Shown here: positions 1 to 6,980 of the stretch, piece after piece | Position numbering within the stretch: the stretch's first letter is position 1 | Layout: each line of letters opens with the position of its first letter | Origin: Caryophanales bacterium UBA1744 | GTDB lineage: Bacteria > Bacillota_I > Bacilli_A > RFN20 > CAG-826 | Assembly (NCBI GenBank): GCA_002314915.1 | Contig: DCHU01000031.1 | Location: 1 to 12,856, forward strand | Direction of reading: 5' to 3' | Length of the DNA stretch: 12,856 bases | The notes under the pieces: model-generated | The model's input: the letters and a program-made list of their open reading frames with translations, nothing else | The model's database searches: none | Told to the model about the DNA's origin: nothing | Translations under genes and position numbers: made by a program

Positions 1-513
1 TACCACACATTGTCTTTGACCGAGGATTTGTTCAACGAATGGGGCATATCGAGCCCTCTTATGAATAAGTATCCTGAGGCACCTGATAGAATCGTTCAGG
101 AAACAGAAGATACGAATAATGTCGATGTCGCTTGCTTTGAGTATGAATTACTTGAAGACGATACATACAAAGTTGTTGCCTTATCTAGCGAAGGCGCATC
201 AAGAAATGCGGTGGTGGTGCCCGTTGAATATGAAGGCAAGAAAGTGTCCGCCATCGAGAAGACAACGTTCCAGAACTCAAATGTTGAAGAAGTCACTATT
301 CAGAGGAACATCGCCTTCTTATACGACAACTCATTCAGCGGTTCCAAAATTAAAAAGATATACATCACTCACACGACACCTGGATCACTAGGAGTGGGAT
401 TCCATCTCCTTGATGAGTGTGATGCTAAGATATATATCTTAAAGGATTATGTCAGCAACTTCTTATACGACTACACATGGAGCTATTACTCCAGTAGCAT
501 TGAGACTTATTAG
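1..513 (+). CDS. C-terminal part of a BspA-like leucine-rich-repeat protein (5' end outside window)
   Basis: The frame is open from the first base and ends at TAG 511-513, so 170 residues are visible and the start lies upstream. A TTG at position 10 is the first in-frame start-like codon but has no ribosome site, so I treat the gene as truncated by the window. About residues 70-140 read as LRR_5 (BspA-type) repeats: a 'VEYEGKKVSAIEKTTFQ' unit followed by 'VEEVTIQRNIAFLYDNSF' and 'IKKIYITHTTPG', the usual alternation of short beta strands and 'F/S-xx-S' turns. The remaining C-terminal 45 residues are rich in Tyr and Ser with no membrane anchor or sorting signal. BspA-like proteins in host-associated Bacillota are usually surface or secreted and are linked to adhesion; that role is inference here. 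The last four bases overlap the 3' end of the convergent hydrolase. It is the only clear gene in the window ending in TAG. Confidence 0.6.
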   Translation, partial: YHTLSLTEDLFNEWGISSPLMNKYPEAPDRIVQETEDTNNVDVACFEYELLEDDTYKVVALSSEGASRNAVVVPVEYEGKKVSAIEKTTFQNSNVEEVTIQRNIAFLYDNSFSGSKIKKIYITHTTPGSLGVGFHLLDECDAKIYILKDYVSNFLYDYTWSYYSSSIETY

Positions 514-1448
514 TCTTTTAGGAAGTCCGTTATCAAGGACATTGTGTTCACGTCGTGGTCGCATATAGCGTTCCAGTCGGAAACCTCTTTAAGTGCAAGT
601 TTCTCCTCGAGGGTCTTGCACTTTTTATATTTCACCAAGAACTCATTGAAATGAATTGCGGCTTCTTTGGTGAAACACGTCTGATGCCCCGCTCCATCGA
701 TGAATATGGTGGAGAGGTTTGGATTCTTAACTTTCGCGAATATCTTTCCGCTGTATTTCCATTTAACGACAGGGTCATCCTTGGATTGGATGAAAAGAAT
801 CTTGGTGCCGCCCTTTTTCTTCGCGCCATCTAAGGCGGTGTATTTTCCGAATCCAGGCAGTGTTTCAGCCTCAAGCCTATCTGCCTCTTTTGATATGAAG
901 AAAGTGACAAGTGGACCTTCCATGTGTTTAAAGGAAACTGGTCCCGCAAGAGATACGACTTTGTTTATTCCGTCTACATAATTCAAAATGTTTAAAGAGG
1001 TGTATCCACCCATTGAATGACCTACCAAATCAATCTTCAAATCCTTATATTCATCAAGTGATTTTAGGTAAGAAAGTAAATCGATGGTGTCGGAAGTTTG
1101 TTGATTAAAGCCTCTTAATCCGGTTCCTTCTGATTCAATGCATCCCGCAGCGTCAATCGCGAGCACTCTATAGCCCGCTTTTACGATGTGATAAATCTCC
1201 TTGATGTAGGAGTTGTGGCCACCTCCATAACCATGGGAAAAGATTACCAATGTATCCTTGTGTTCGCAGTTATCTAGATGGTATAAACCACCTCTTAAAA
1301 TCTCATTGAAACGATTGGTGAATGAGAAATCATCTCTCTTCATTCCATCGAGGTCTCTCCAATCGAAATAATAAAGGCCAGGATCTGCGTCTAGCCTATA
1401 TCCGAACATCGCTTTATATGCTTTATCGACTTTATCCTTGAAGAACAT
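510..1448 (-). CDS. Alpha/beta hydrolase (serine hydrolase fold), 312 aa
   Basis: The protein has the full alpha/beta-hydrolase layout: an oxyanion-type loop 'FSHGYGGG' (residues 70-77), the nucleophile elbow GHSMGG with Ser145, an acid in 'QSKDDPVV' (Asp225) and the catalytic His in 'GAGHQT' (His255). No signal peptide is seen, so it is probably cytoplasmic. It resembles the small esterase, lipase or peptidase-like hydrolases (BAAT/DUF-type or monoacylglycerol-lipase-like) common in Bacillota; the substrate cannot be told. The cap between about residues 172 and 212 is short. The start is the ATG at 1446-1448 because GAGGTG (complement of 1454-1459) lies five bases ahead. An upstream GTG at 1490 would add 14 residues but has no ribosome site. 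It is the only minus-strand gene, divergent from the lipoprotein and overlapping the preceding gene by four bases at its 3' end. Fold is confident, function is not. Confidence 0.85.
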   Translation of the reverse strand: MFFKDKVDKAYKAMFGYRLDADPGLYYFDWRDLDGMKRDDFSFTNRFNEILRGGLYHLDNCEHKDTLVIFSHGYGGGHNSYIKEIYHIVKAGYRVLAIDAAGCIESEGTGLRGFNQQTSDTIDLLSYLKSLDEYKDLKIDLVGHSMGGYTSLNILNYVDGINKVVSLAGPVSFKHMEGPLVTFFISKEADRLEAETLPGFGKYTALDGAKKKGGTKILFIQSKDDPVVKWKYSGKIFAKVKNPNLSTIFIDGAGHQTCFTKEAAIHFNEFLVKYKKCKTLEEKLALKEVSDWNAICDHDVNTMSLITDFLKD

Positions 1449-1530
1449 AAGAACACCTCGCTTTCTAATACCATACCAAAAACTACTCACTTTTTATCAA
1501 ATTTGCCATAAAAATCACCTTTTCGTATGA

Positions 1531-1559
1531 TTTTTTGCATGTGGATATGCGTATATAAT
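1531..1559 (+). promoter_or_regulatory. Probable sigma-A promoter of the lipoprotein gene
   Basis: A perfect TATAAT lies at 1554-1559, 26 bases before the start codon. The -35 is poor: TTTTTT at 1531-1536 gives 17-base spacing, while the better-looking TTGCAT at 1535-1540 leaves only 13 bases. The sequence ATATGCG occurs on both sides of the -10 (1545-1551 and 1558-1564). The -10 is convincing, the -35 is a guess. Confidence 0.45.
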
Positions 1560-1648
1560 ATGCGGTTATAAACAAGGAGACCCTTATGAATAAATCAAGA
1601 ATATTGGTATTACTCTCCGCTGCGACTCTTATGGCAGCGTGCGGAAAG

Positions 1649-1672
1649 AAACCGGTCTAGAAACCGGTTTCG
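1649..1672 (+). repeat. Imperfect 12-base tandem duplication that carries the amber codon
   Basis: Two adjacent units, AAACCGGTCTAG (1649-1660) and AAACCGGTTTCG (1661-1672), match at 10 of 12 positions. Both are in frame: the first reads Lys-Pro-Val-stop, the second Lys-Pro-Val-Ser. The region is also an inverted repeat (AAACCGGT at 1649-1656 with ACCGGTTT at 1663-1670, six-base loop), a structure that could favour polymerase slippage. Confidence 0.7.
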
Positions 1673-1756
1673 AGCGATACAACACCTACAACTTCAGAGG
1701 TAAAACCAGCTGACGAGACATCATCTGAGACAAAGACCTCTGAATCTACATCGTCC

Positions 1757-1816
1757 TCAGAGCAGAAGACATCATCTTCCGAACAGAAGACCTCTTCAAG
1801 CGAGAAGACCTCATCC
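1757..1816 (+). repeat. Degenerate 21-base repeats coding a Ser-Glu-Gln-Lys-Thr linker
   Basis: Units at 1757-1777 and 1778-1798 each encode Ser-Glu-Gln-Lys-Thr-Ser-Ser, and 1799-1816 encodes a shortened Ser-Glu-Lys-Thr-Ser-Ser, followed by a run of Ser codons. The codons differ between units, so the peptide repeat is conserved more than the DNA. It forms the flexible spacer between the lipid anchor and the folded part of the interrupted lipoprotein. Such low-complexity tracts can vary in length between strains. Confidence 0.6.
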
Positions 1817-1939
1817 TCATCATCTTCTAAAGAAGAAAAAGTCAATTTCCAGGAAGAATATGAGAACTTCAAGAATGTCAGATTAAAAACCCTTTATAAA
1901 GAAGGTGGCTCACCTTTAACCATCGACAACAATCTCAAT

Positions 1940-3238
1940 ATGGTTCAGAAGATGGAAATGTCTGGAATGACAAATCAGACTGTTATGACAGAGTCTGAAT
2001 ATGTTTCTACAGACGGAAAAAAGAATTTCTACGACATTTTCACAACAAAAATGCCTAATGAATCCGGCAAACTTGTCACTTTAACCAATGAAGAAATCCA
2101 GGAAGCCGATAGCGTAACCGGCGATGAAACCCGTTACGTATATAAGGAAAGCGAAGACAAGGCAGAATCCTACAAATTGAGCAAAGGGCACATCGAACAT
2201 ACAACAAGCTTAGGCGAGATTTTAGGCTTGGGCATGGAAGTTCCTGCATTCGACCCTACATTAGGCAATTCATCTAGAGATGAGGGCTTCGCTCTCCCAA
2301 AGACTTATGGAGAATTAGCGGAGGAAATCATTGATATGATGAGCACCGCTGGAACCATGTTGGAGGACTCCTACAACATGCCATTATTCAGCTCATATTA
2401 CGAGGAAACAAAGAGCGCAGTCAAAGGCAAAGAGATCTCCTTCGGTTTCGTGATTCACTATACAGGTATCGGCGAGACTGAAAACAAAGGTTCGATCGAA
2501 GGTGTTAAGTCCGCAAAATGGGATGTTACCTACGATTTCACTTGCAAATATGCTTCTGGTTACATGGACAGCATGACTCTTTCCGTCAGCGCTGTCTTTG
2601 ACGTCAAGGGACAGAAAAGCGACTGCAAGATGGAAATGACCCAAACTCTAGCCGATACACTAACATATGAGTACGACGATGAGCACAAGCCTGCAAAGAA
2701 GGATAGCTATACGCCTAAAACCGAGAAGTCAGAGATTCGATTCTACACTCCAAACGGTTGCTACCTAACCTATAAACAAGGAGAACTTGATACCGTTATG
2801 GATACCGAAGGTATGTATCCAAGCTACGTCAACAAGTATTATGAAGATCCTGAGATGACAAAACCTGTCACGCAGTGGGAATTCAAATCCTGGGACCCTG
2901 TCTATTATTACGAACCAAATCCTGTTGATACAACCAAAGTTGCTCTCATCGATTTCCGCGTCGGAAGAAATTCCGATGAGGAAGAAGAATATCACTCATA
3001 CATCGGTAACAGCGGTGGAACTCAGTGGCATACAGAAACACCTACTGATGGTAAGTTAATTTATTCAACCTGGAATTTTAAAGAGTATTCCTGGGATACC
3101 GATCCAGCCGTTCCATTCAAGGTTGATAATATCGTAATCGAAGACTCGAATGACCCAAATTGCAAATGGGTTGATGGTGTTCTCACCCTTAAAGCAGGTT
3201 GCTACGCTGTCATCAGAACATACGGAACAAAAATCTAA
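1940..3238 (+). CDS. Remaining ATG-started reading frame of the interrupted lipoprotein (432 aa, unknown function)
   Basis: This is the longest ATG-started reading frame left after the amber codon and is what a gene finder may call. The ATG at 1940 is in frame with the lipoprotein start at 1586 but has no ribosome site before it (the upstream bases are CAACAATCTCAAT), and it begins in the middle of the apparent mature protein. It would lack signal peptide and lipobox and so stay in the cytoplasm. The sequence has no membrane segment and no motif I recognise. It contains many Lys, Glu, Tyr and Thr residues, two Cys in the middle region and further Cys near the end, and alternates strand-like segments such as 'KWDVTYDFTCKY' and 'MTLSVSAVFDVKG'. 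Distant similarity to other secreted lipoproteins of the same lineage is expected but not shown. I doubt this start; translation from 1940 is not supported by the sequence. Confidence 0.4.
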   Translation: MVQKMEMSGMTNQTVMTESEYVSTDGKKNFYDIFTTKMPNESGKLVTLTNEEIQEADSVTGDETRYVYKESEDKAESYKLSKGHIEHTTSLGEILGLGMEVPAFDPTLGNSSRDEGFALPKTYGELAEEIIDMMSTAGTMLEDSYNMPLFSSYYEETKSAVKGKEISFGFVIHYTGIGETENKGSIEGVKSAKWDVTYDFTCKYASGYMDSMTLSVSAVFDVKGQKSDCKMEMTQTLADTLTYEYDDEHKPAKKDSYTPKTEKSEIRFYTPNGCYLTYKQGELDTVMDTEGMYPSYVNKYYEDPEMTKPVTQWEFKSWDPVYYYEPNPVDTTKVALIDFRVGRNSDEEEEYHSYIGNSGGTQWHTETPTDGKLIYSTWNFKEYSWDTDPAVPFKVDNIVIEDSNDPNCKWVDGVLTLKAGCYAVIRTYGTKI

Positions 3239-3249
3239 AAAACAGACTA

Positions 3250-3274
3250 ACGAGGTCAAATCGGCCTCGTTTTT
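3250..3274 (+). terminator. Rho-independent terminator after the lipoprotein gene
   Basis: ACGAGGTC (3250-3257) pairs with GGCCTCGT (3263-3270) around a five-base loop, including one G-U pair, and is followed by TTTT and a T-rich stretch. It lies 12 bases after the TAA and insulates the heat-shock operon. Confidence 0.85.
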
Positions 3275-3326
3275 CTTTTGCCTATTTAATCTTTATATAT
3301 AAAAGGAAAATCAAATTTAGCACTTT

Positions 3327-3354
3327 TTAGCACTCACCCCCTTGACAGTGCTAA
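3327..3354 (+). promoter_or_regulatory. CIRCE operator 1 (HrcA site) overlapping the -35
   Basis: TTAGCACTC (3327-3335) and CAGTGCTAA (3346-3354) match the CIRCE arms TTAGCACTC and GAGTGCTAA at 17 of 18 positions. The spacer is 10 bases, one more than the canonical nine. The site covers the -35 hexamer. A further half-site, TTAGCACT (3317-3324), lies exactly 10 bases upstream of the left arm. Confidence 0.9.
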
Positions 3355-3369
3355 AACTTTTCCTATAAT
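3342..3369 (+). promoter_or_regulatory. Sigma-A promoter of the hrcA-grpE-dnaK-dnaJ operon
   Basis: A perfect -35 TTGACA (3342-3347) and a perfect -10 TATAAT (3364-3369) are separated by 16 bases. The -35 lies inside CIRCE operator 1 and the presumed start site falls at the left edge of operator 2, so bound HrcA would block polymerase. No sigma-32-like promoter is seen. Confidence 0.93.
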
Positions 3370-3374
3370 TTGGA

Positions 3375-3401
3375 TTAGCACCCAGATAGTGGGACTGCTA
3401 A
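3375..3401 (+). promoter_or_regulatory. CIRCE operator 2 (HrcA site) at the start site and 5' leader
   Basis: TTAGCACCC and GACTGCTAA, separated by exactly nine bases, match the CIRCE consensus at 16 of 18 positions with the canonical 27-base length. It starts five bases after the -10. In the transcript it can also fold: TTAGCA plus CCCA (3375-3384) pair with TGGG (3390-3393) and TGCTAA (3396-3401) with a two-base bulge, right next to the hrcA ribosome site AAGGAGG at 3403-3409. Confidence 0.85.
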
Positions 3402-3413
3402 AAAGGAGGCAAT

Positions 3414-4502
3414 ATGACAAGACGCGATGAAATATTAAAGTTAATCGTCGAGTACTTCATCAAGACCGCCCAGCCTGTTGGTTCTAAGACGCTTATGGAG
3501 GCATACGCTCTCGAAGTTAGCTCAGCAACCATCAGAAACGAGATGCTCGCCTTAGAAAGAGACGGCTTCCTCGAGAAGACACACACATCAAGTGGACGTG
3601 TCCCTTCCGAGAAAGGCTATCAGTACTATGTAGAGAATCTCAGAAGCGGTGGAGTCGATGAAGAAGCAAAGAACGCCCTGCAGACATTATTATCCGAAAA
3701 GTCCAAATCAATTGAAGAGGTCTTGAAGGAATCGTGTGAGATCCTCTCTGACATGACACACCTCGCATCAGCCGTCATCGGACAGGATGCGGATGAAGAG
3801 AAACTTGTCTCGATCCAAATCATCCCAATCAGCGAAACTACCGCTACAGCGGTATTCGTCACTGACAAAGGATATGTTGAGAACAAGACATTCCTCATCG
3901 AGAAGGGCTCAAAGATGTCTGACGTGGTCAAGACAGTCAAATTGCTCAACGACCGCCTCTGCGGAACTTCAGTCGCTGAAGTCGTCCAGAAGATGGAAGC
4001 CATGAAACCTGCCTTGAATGATTACATGATGGGACAGGAACTCATCTATCAGGCAATCATCGCGGTCTTCTCCAAGTTCGCCCGTGACAGAATGTCTGTC
4101 TACGGCAAAGAATCGCTCTACAACCAGCCGGAGTTCGCGAATGACGCTGATAAGCTTAGAGCGTTGCTCTCATTCCTCGATGATAAGGAAAGAGTAAGGG
4201 GCATCCTCAACGCCGCCAACTTCCAGGAGTCCGGAAACGTTTCGCTCCAAATCGGAATGAAAGGCGAGGATGAAACCGGAGATCTCGCCCTAGTATCTAC
4301 TAAGGTTGAGGTTCCAGGAATCCCAAATGCAATCATCACGGTCCTCGGACCTACACGTATGGATTACGACAAAGTCGTATCTACCATGAAATACTTCGCT
4401 GAAGAATTAGCTAGCTACTTCTCACAGGAAGAGAAAGGAGATAAAGCGTGTTCAACAAAAAGAAAGACAACAACGAAGAAACAAACCTCGAAGAAGAAGT
4501 AA
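3414..4502 (+). CDS. hrcA: Heat-inducible transcription repressor HrcA (362 aa)
   Basis: HrcA binds CIRCE operators as a dimer and represses the class I heat-shock genes; the family is known to need GroEL for full activity, so it reports on chaperone load. The N-terminal winged helix is clear ('MTRRDEILKLIVEYF', 'PVGSKTL', 'SSATIRNEMLALERDGFLEKTHTSSGR' in segments, residues 1-70), including the conserved Ser-Gly-Arg-Val-Pro wing. A GAF-like domain with the family insert follows, and the closing segment 'GPTRMDYDKVVSTMKYFAEEL' (written here as the family end) lies at about residues 310-332. Normal HrcA proteins end about there (B. subtilis 343 aa). This one continues with a Lys/Thr-rich basic tail whose last 18 codons lie inside grpE. 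The ATG at 3414 follows AAGGAGG by four bases. First gene of the operon, preceded by two CIRCE sites, so autoregulated. Confidence 0.97.
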   Translation: MTRRDEILKLIVEYFIKTAQPVGSKTLMEAYALEVSSATIRNEMLALERDGFLEKTHTSSGRVPSEKGYQYYVENLRSGGVDEEAKNALQTLLSEKSKSIEEVLKESCEILSDMTHLASAVIGQDADEEKLVSIQIIPISETTATAVFVTDKGYVENKTFLIEKGSKMSDVVKTVKLLNDRLCGTSVAEVVQKMEAMKPALNDYMMGQELIYQAIIAVFSKFARDRMSVYGKESLYNQPEFANDADKLRALLSFLDDKERVRGILNAANFQESGNVSLQIGMKGEDETGDLALVSTKVEVPGIPNAIITVLGPTRMDYDKVVSTMKYFAEELASYFSQEEKGDKACSTKRKTTTKKQTSKKK

Positions 4503-5083
4503 AAACTGAAACTCCTAAAGAGGAAGAAGATAAATACGTACACGTACTTAGACCTGATTACGAGAAGATGCTCGCAGATCAGAAAGCGTCTAAGGAAGAA
4601 GTGGAGAAATGGAAAAACGCCTACTACACGGCCTACGCTGATACTCAGAACTTGAGAAAGTCTCTTGCAGCTGACCATCAGAACGCCATCAAGTATAGAG
4701 CGGAAGGATTCCTTGAGAATCTCATTCCTGCACTCGATTGCTTCTATTACGCATTACAGCCAACACCTAATTCGGACGAAGCAAAGAATTACCAGATCGG
4801 ATTCCAGTATATCTACAATCAGATCAAATCAGCGCTCGACAGCGAAGGCGTAGTTGAGATTGAGCCAAAAGTCGGAGATGAATTCGACCCTCACTCAATG
4901 CAGGCAGTCGACGTAGTCGAAGTGGACGATAACGAGAAGGCGAACGTCGTCATCAAAGTCGCAAGCAAAGGCTATAGACTCCATGACAGATTAGTCAAAG
5001 CCGCAATGGTCATCGTCAGCAAGCACAAAGAAAAACCAGCAGAAGAATCTGCTACAGATAAAGAAGAGGCGCATAACGCCTAA
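4448..5083 (+). CDS. grpE: Nucleotide exchange factor GrpE (211 aa)
   Basis: GrpE releases ADP from DnaK in the Hsp70 cycle and works as a dimer in the cytoplasm. An acidic, Lys/Glu-rich disordered N-terminus (residues 1-35) leads into a long coiled-coil-forming helix (about 38-95, 'YEKMLADQKASKEEVEKWK'), the four-helix region ('FLENLIPALDCFYYAL') and the beta-domain that enters the DnaK cleft. The beta-domain carries the GrpE signature 'FDPHSMQAV' and 'GYRLHDRLVKAAMVIVS'. The start is GTG at 4448-4450, with AAAGGAG about six bases ahead; no in-frame ATG gives a complete N-terminus. The gene overlaps the end of hrcA by 55 bases in another frame. The dnaK ribosome site AAGGAG (5082-5087) overlaps the grpE stop codon, so grpE and dnaK translation are probably coupled. 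Confidence 0.96.
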   Translation: MFNKKKDNNEETNLEEEVKTETPKEEEDKYVHVLRPDYEKMLADQKASKEEVEKWKNAYYTAYADTQNLRKSLAADHQNAIKYRAEGFLENLIPALDCFYYALQPTPNSDEAKNYQIGFQYIYNQIKSALDSEGVVEIEPKVGDEFDPHSMQAVDVVEVDDNEKANVVIKVASKGYRLHDRLVKAAMVIVSKHKEKPAEESATDKEEAHNA

Positions 5084-5096
5084 GGAGAATTAAATT

Positions 5097-6932
5097 ATGG
5101 CAAAAGAAATCATCGTCGGTATCGACCTCGGTACCACAAACTCAGTCATCTCATATCTTCAGGCAGATGGCACAGTTAAGGTCATCCCAAACCCAGAGGG
5201 CACAAACACATGCCCATCAGTCGTCGCATTCAAGGCATCAGGCGAAGAAATCGTCGGTAATGCCGCAAAGCGTCAGATGATCACAAACCCTGACACAGTC
5301 AAATCCGCAAAGCGTGCAATCGGAACATCAGAGAAGTTCCACATCAACTGTACAAACAAGGATTACACACCTCAGGAAATCTCTTCAAAAGTCTTAGCTT
5401 ACATGAAGAGCTATGCTGAAAAGCACCTCGGACAGGAAGTCCACAAAGCAGTCATCACAGTTCCAGCATACTTCAACGATGCTCAGCGTCAGGCAACTAA
5501 AGACGCAGGCACAATCGCTGGTCTTGAAGTCGTCCGTATCATCAACGAGCCTACAGCATCATGTTTAGCTTACGGCTTAAATTCAGACAAGTCTGAAAAA
5601 GTCTTAGTCTTCGACTTAGGCGGCGGCACATTCGACGTTTCAATCCTCGATGTCGGCGATGGCACATTCGAAGTCTTATCCACAAACGGCGACACAAAGC
5701 TCGGTGGTGACGACTGGGATAAGGCAGTTGCAGATTGGATCCAGGCACAGATTCAGATCGAAACAGGCGCTAAGTTAACAGACAAGATGGCACTTCAGAG
5801 ATTCATCGATGCAGCAGAAAAGGCAAAGATCGAACTCTCATCATCACTTGAAACAACAATCTCCCTCCCATTCATCGGTATGTCCGCAAACGGTCCTATC
5901 TCATGGGAAGGAACACTCTCAAGAGCTAAATTCCAGGACTTAACAAGAAACTTGCTCGAAAGATGCAGAGTCCCAATGGAGAACGCAATGAGAGACGCAG
6001 GCTTATCATATAGCCAGATCGGCCAGGTCCTCATGATTGGTGGCTCAATCCGTATGCCAGCTGTCCAGGAATTCGTTGCAAAGATCACCGGCAAGAAGCT
6101 CAACTACGAAGTCAACCCAGATGAAGCAGTCTCTATGGGTGCTGCAATCCAGGGCGGCGTCTTATCAGGAGACGTCAAAGACGTCTTACTCCTCGATGTC
6201 ACACCATTAACCCTTGGTATCGAGACACTCGGCGGAGTCATGACACCACTCATCGCACGTAACACAACAATCCCAACCACAAAGTCACAGGTCTTCTCAA
6301 CCGCTGCAGACAACCAGCCAGCAGTTGACATCATGGTCTATCAGGGCGAGCGTCCAATGGCACATGACAACAAACTCCTCGGCCACTTCCAGTTAAGCGG
6401 CATCGAACCAGCAAGACGTGGCGAACCACAGATCGAAGTCACATTCAACATCGACGTCAACGGTATTGTCAAAGTCTCCGCTAAGGACTTAAAGACACAG
6501 AAGGTTGCTGATATCACAATCTCAGGCTCAAACGGACTTTCTAAAGAAGACATCGATAGAATGGTCAGAGAAGCAGAAGCTAACAAAGAAGCTGACGAGA
6601 AGAGAAAAGGCGACATCGAAGTCAAGAACAAGGCTCAGGGCTACATCGACCAGATCAACAGAACGCTTGCTGAAGATGGCGGAAAGTTAAATGACCAGCA
6701 GAAGCAGCAGTTAACTGCTCTTAGAGATGAGGCTGAAGGCGCACTCAAGACCGACAACATCGAGAAGTTAAGAGAAATCGTCGGCAAACTCGAAGATGCA
6801 GCAGCTCAGGCATCACAGTACCAGGGTGCTCAGGGCGGACCAACACCTAACTATGGTGGACAGTCATCATCTTCATCCTCAACATCAGCAGATGATGTCG
6901 TCGATGCAGACTTCACAGACAAAAACGCTTAA
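5097..6932 (+). CDS. dnaK: Molecular chaperone DnaK (Hsp70, 611 aa)
   Basis: DnaK is the ATP-driven Hsp70 that binds unfolded peptides with DnaJ and GrpE. All Hsp70 signatures are present: 'GIDLGTTNS' (residues 8-16), the 'VPAYFNDAQRQATKDAG' segment and 'NEPTASCLAYGL', 'VFDLGGGTFDVS' (about 170) and 'VLMIGGSIRMP' in the ATPase domain; 'TPLTLGIETLGGVMT' and 'GERPMAHDNKLLGHFQL' in the peptide-binding domain; a helical lid; and a Gly/Ser-rich tail ending 'DDVVDADFTD'. The length of about 610 residues fits the Gram-positive form that lacks an insert in the ATPase domain. Oddities: Cys156 in the usual 'TAAALAYGL' motif. Codon use is highly biased (ACA, TCA, CCA, GTC, ATC; Arg only AGA or CGT as far as I saw), a mark of strong expression. 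It starts 14 bases after grpE with AAGGAG nine bases before ATG. Confidence 0.99.
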   Translation: MAKEIIVGIDLGTTNSVISYLQADGTVKVIPNPEGTNTCPSVVAFKASGEEIVGNAAKRQMITNPDTVKSAKRAIGTSEKFHINCTNKDYTPQEISSKVLAYMKSYAEKHLGQEVHKAVITVPAYFNDAQRQATKDAGTIAGLEVVRIINEPTASCLAYGLNSDKSEKVLVFDLGGGTFDVSILDVGDGTFEVLSTNGDTKLGGDDWDKAVADWIQAQIQIETGAKLTDKMALQRFIDAAEKAKIELSSSLETTISLPFIGMSANGPISWEGTLSRAKFQDLTRNLLERCRVPMENAMRDAGLSYSQIGQVLMIGGSIRMPAVQEFVAKITGKKLNYEVNPDEAVSMGAAIQGGVLSGDVKDVLLLDVTPLTLGIETLGGVMTPLIARNTTIPTTKSQVFSTAADNQPAVDIMVYQGERPMAHDNKLLGHFQLSGIEPARRGEPQIEVTFNIDVNGIVKVSAKDLKTQKVADITISGSNGLSKEDIDRMVREAEANKEADEKRKGDIEVKNKAQGYIDQINRTLAEDGGKLNDQQKQQLTALRDEAEGALKTDNIEKLREIVGKLEDAAAQASQYQGAQGGPTPNYGGQSSSSSSTSADDVVDADFTDKNA

Positions 6933-6955
6933 TTAACAACACCAATTGCAGTCTT

Positions 6956-6980
6956 ATGGGGCTAGTTATACTAGCCTCAT
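6956..6980 (+). other. 10-bp stem-loop between dnaK and dnaJ
   Basis: ATGGGGCTAG (6956-6965) pairs with CTAGCCTCAT (6971-6980) around a five-base loop, with one G-U pair. It is followed by TTGGCTTATTT, not a clean T run, so it is at most a leaky terminator. It could act as an attenuator or RNA-processing site that lowers dnaJ relative to dnaK, or protect the dnaK message from 3' decay. No second promoter or CIRCE was seen in this 76-base gap. Confidence 0.6.

Larger units (their letters stand above)
1586..3238 (+). pseudogene. Lipoprotein gene interrupted by an in-frame amber codon
   Basis: AAGGAG (1574-1579) sits six bases ahead of an ATG that opens a lipoprotein signal peptide: Lys/Arg at residues 3-5, a hydrophobic stretch, and a lipobox 'LMAAC' with the lipidated Cys at residue 19, followed by Gly-Lys-Lys. 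After 24 codons the frame meets TAG (1658-1660). The same frame then stays open for 525 more codons to TAA 3236-3238, giving a Ser/Thr/Glu-rich linker (about residues 28-80) typical of surface lipoproteins, then about 460 residues of soluble, beta-rich-looking sequence I cannot assign to a family. The TAG sits between two near-identical 12-base units; removing one restores an uninterrupted lipoprotein. Seen: signal, stop, intact downstream frame. Inferred: a recent inactivation, a strain polymorphism or a sequence/assembly error in a gene that is otherwise intact. Readthrough is less likely. Confidence 0.75.

Noticed and set aside
1483..1513. Tiny minus-strand reading frame (Met-Ala-Asn-Leu-Ile-Lys-Ser-Glu) ahead of the hydrolase with an AAGGTGAT-like site upstream
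   Set aside because: Eight residues, no attenuator structure around it, and a start like this is expected by chance in 140 AT-rich bases.
1658..1660. TAG as a sense (recoded) codon in the lipoprotein
   Set aside because: The first gene ends in TAG at 511-513 and the other complete genes end in TAA, with no further internal TAG in a conserved gene. One instance next to a tandem duplication is better explained by mutation. The TAG is followed by A, not by a known readthrough context.
3626..4003. 125-residue open frame antisense to hrcA
   Set aside because: It mirrors codon structure of hrcA on the other strand, has no ribosome site and no recognisable motif.
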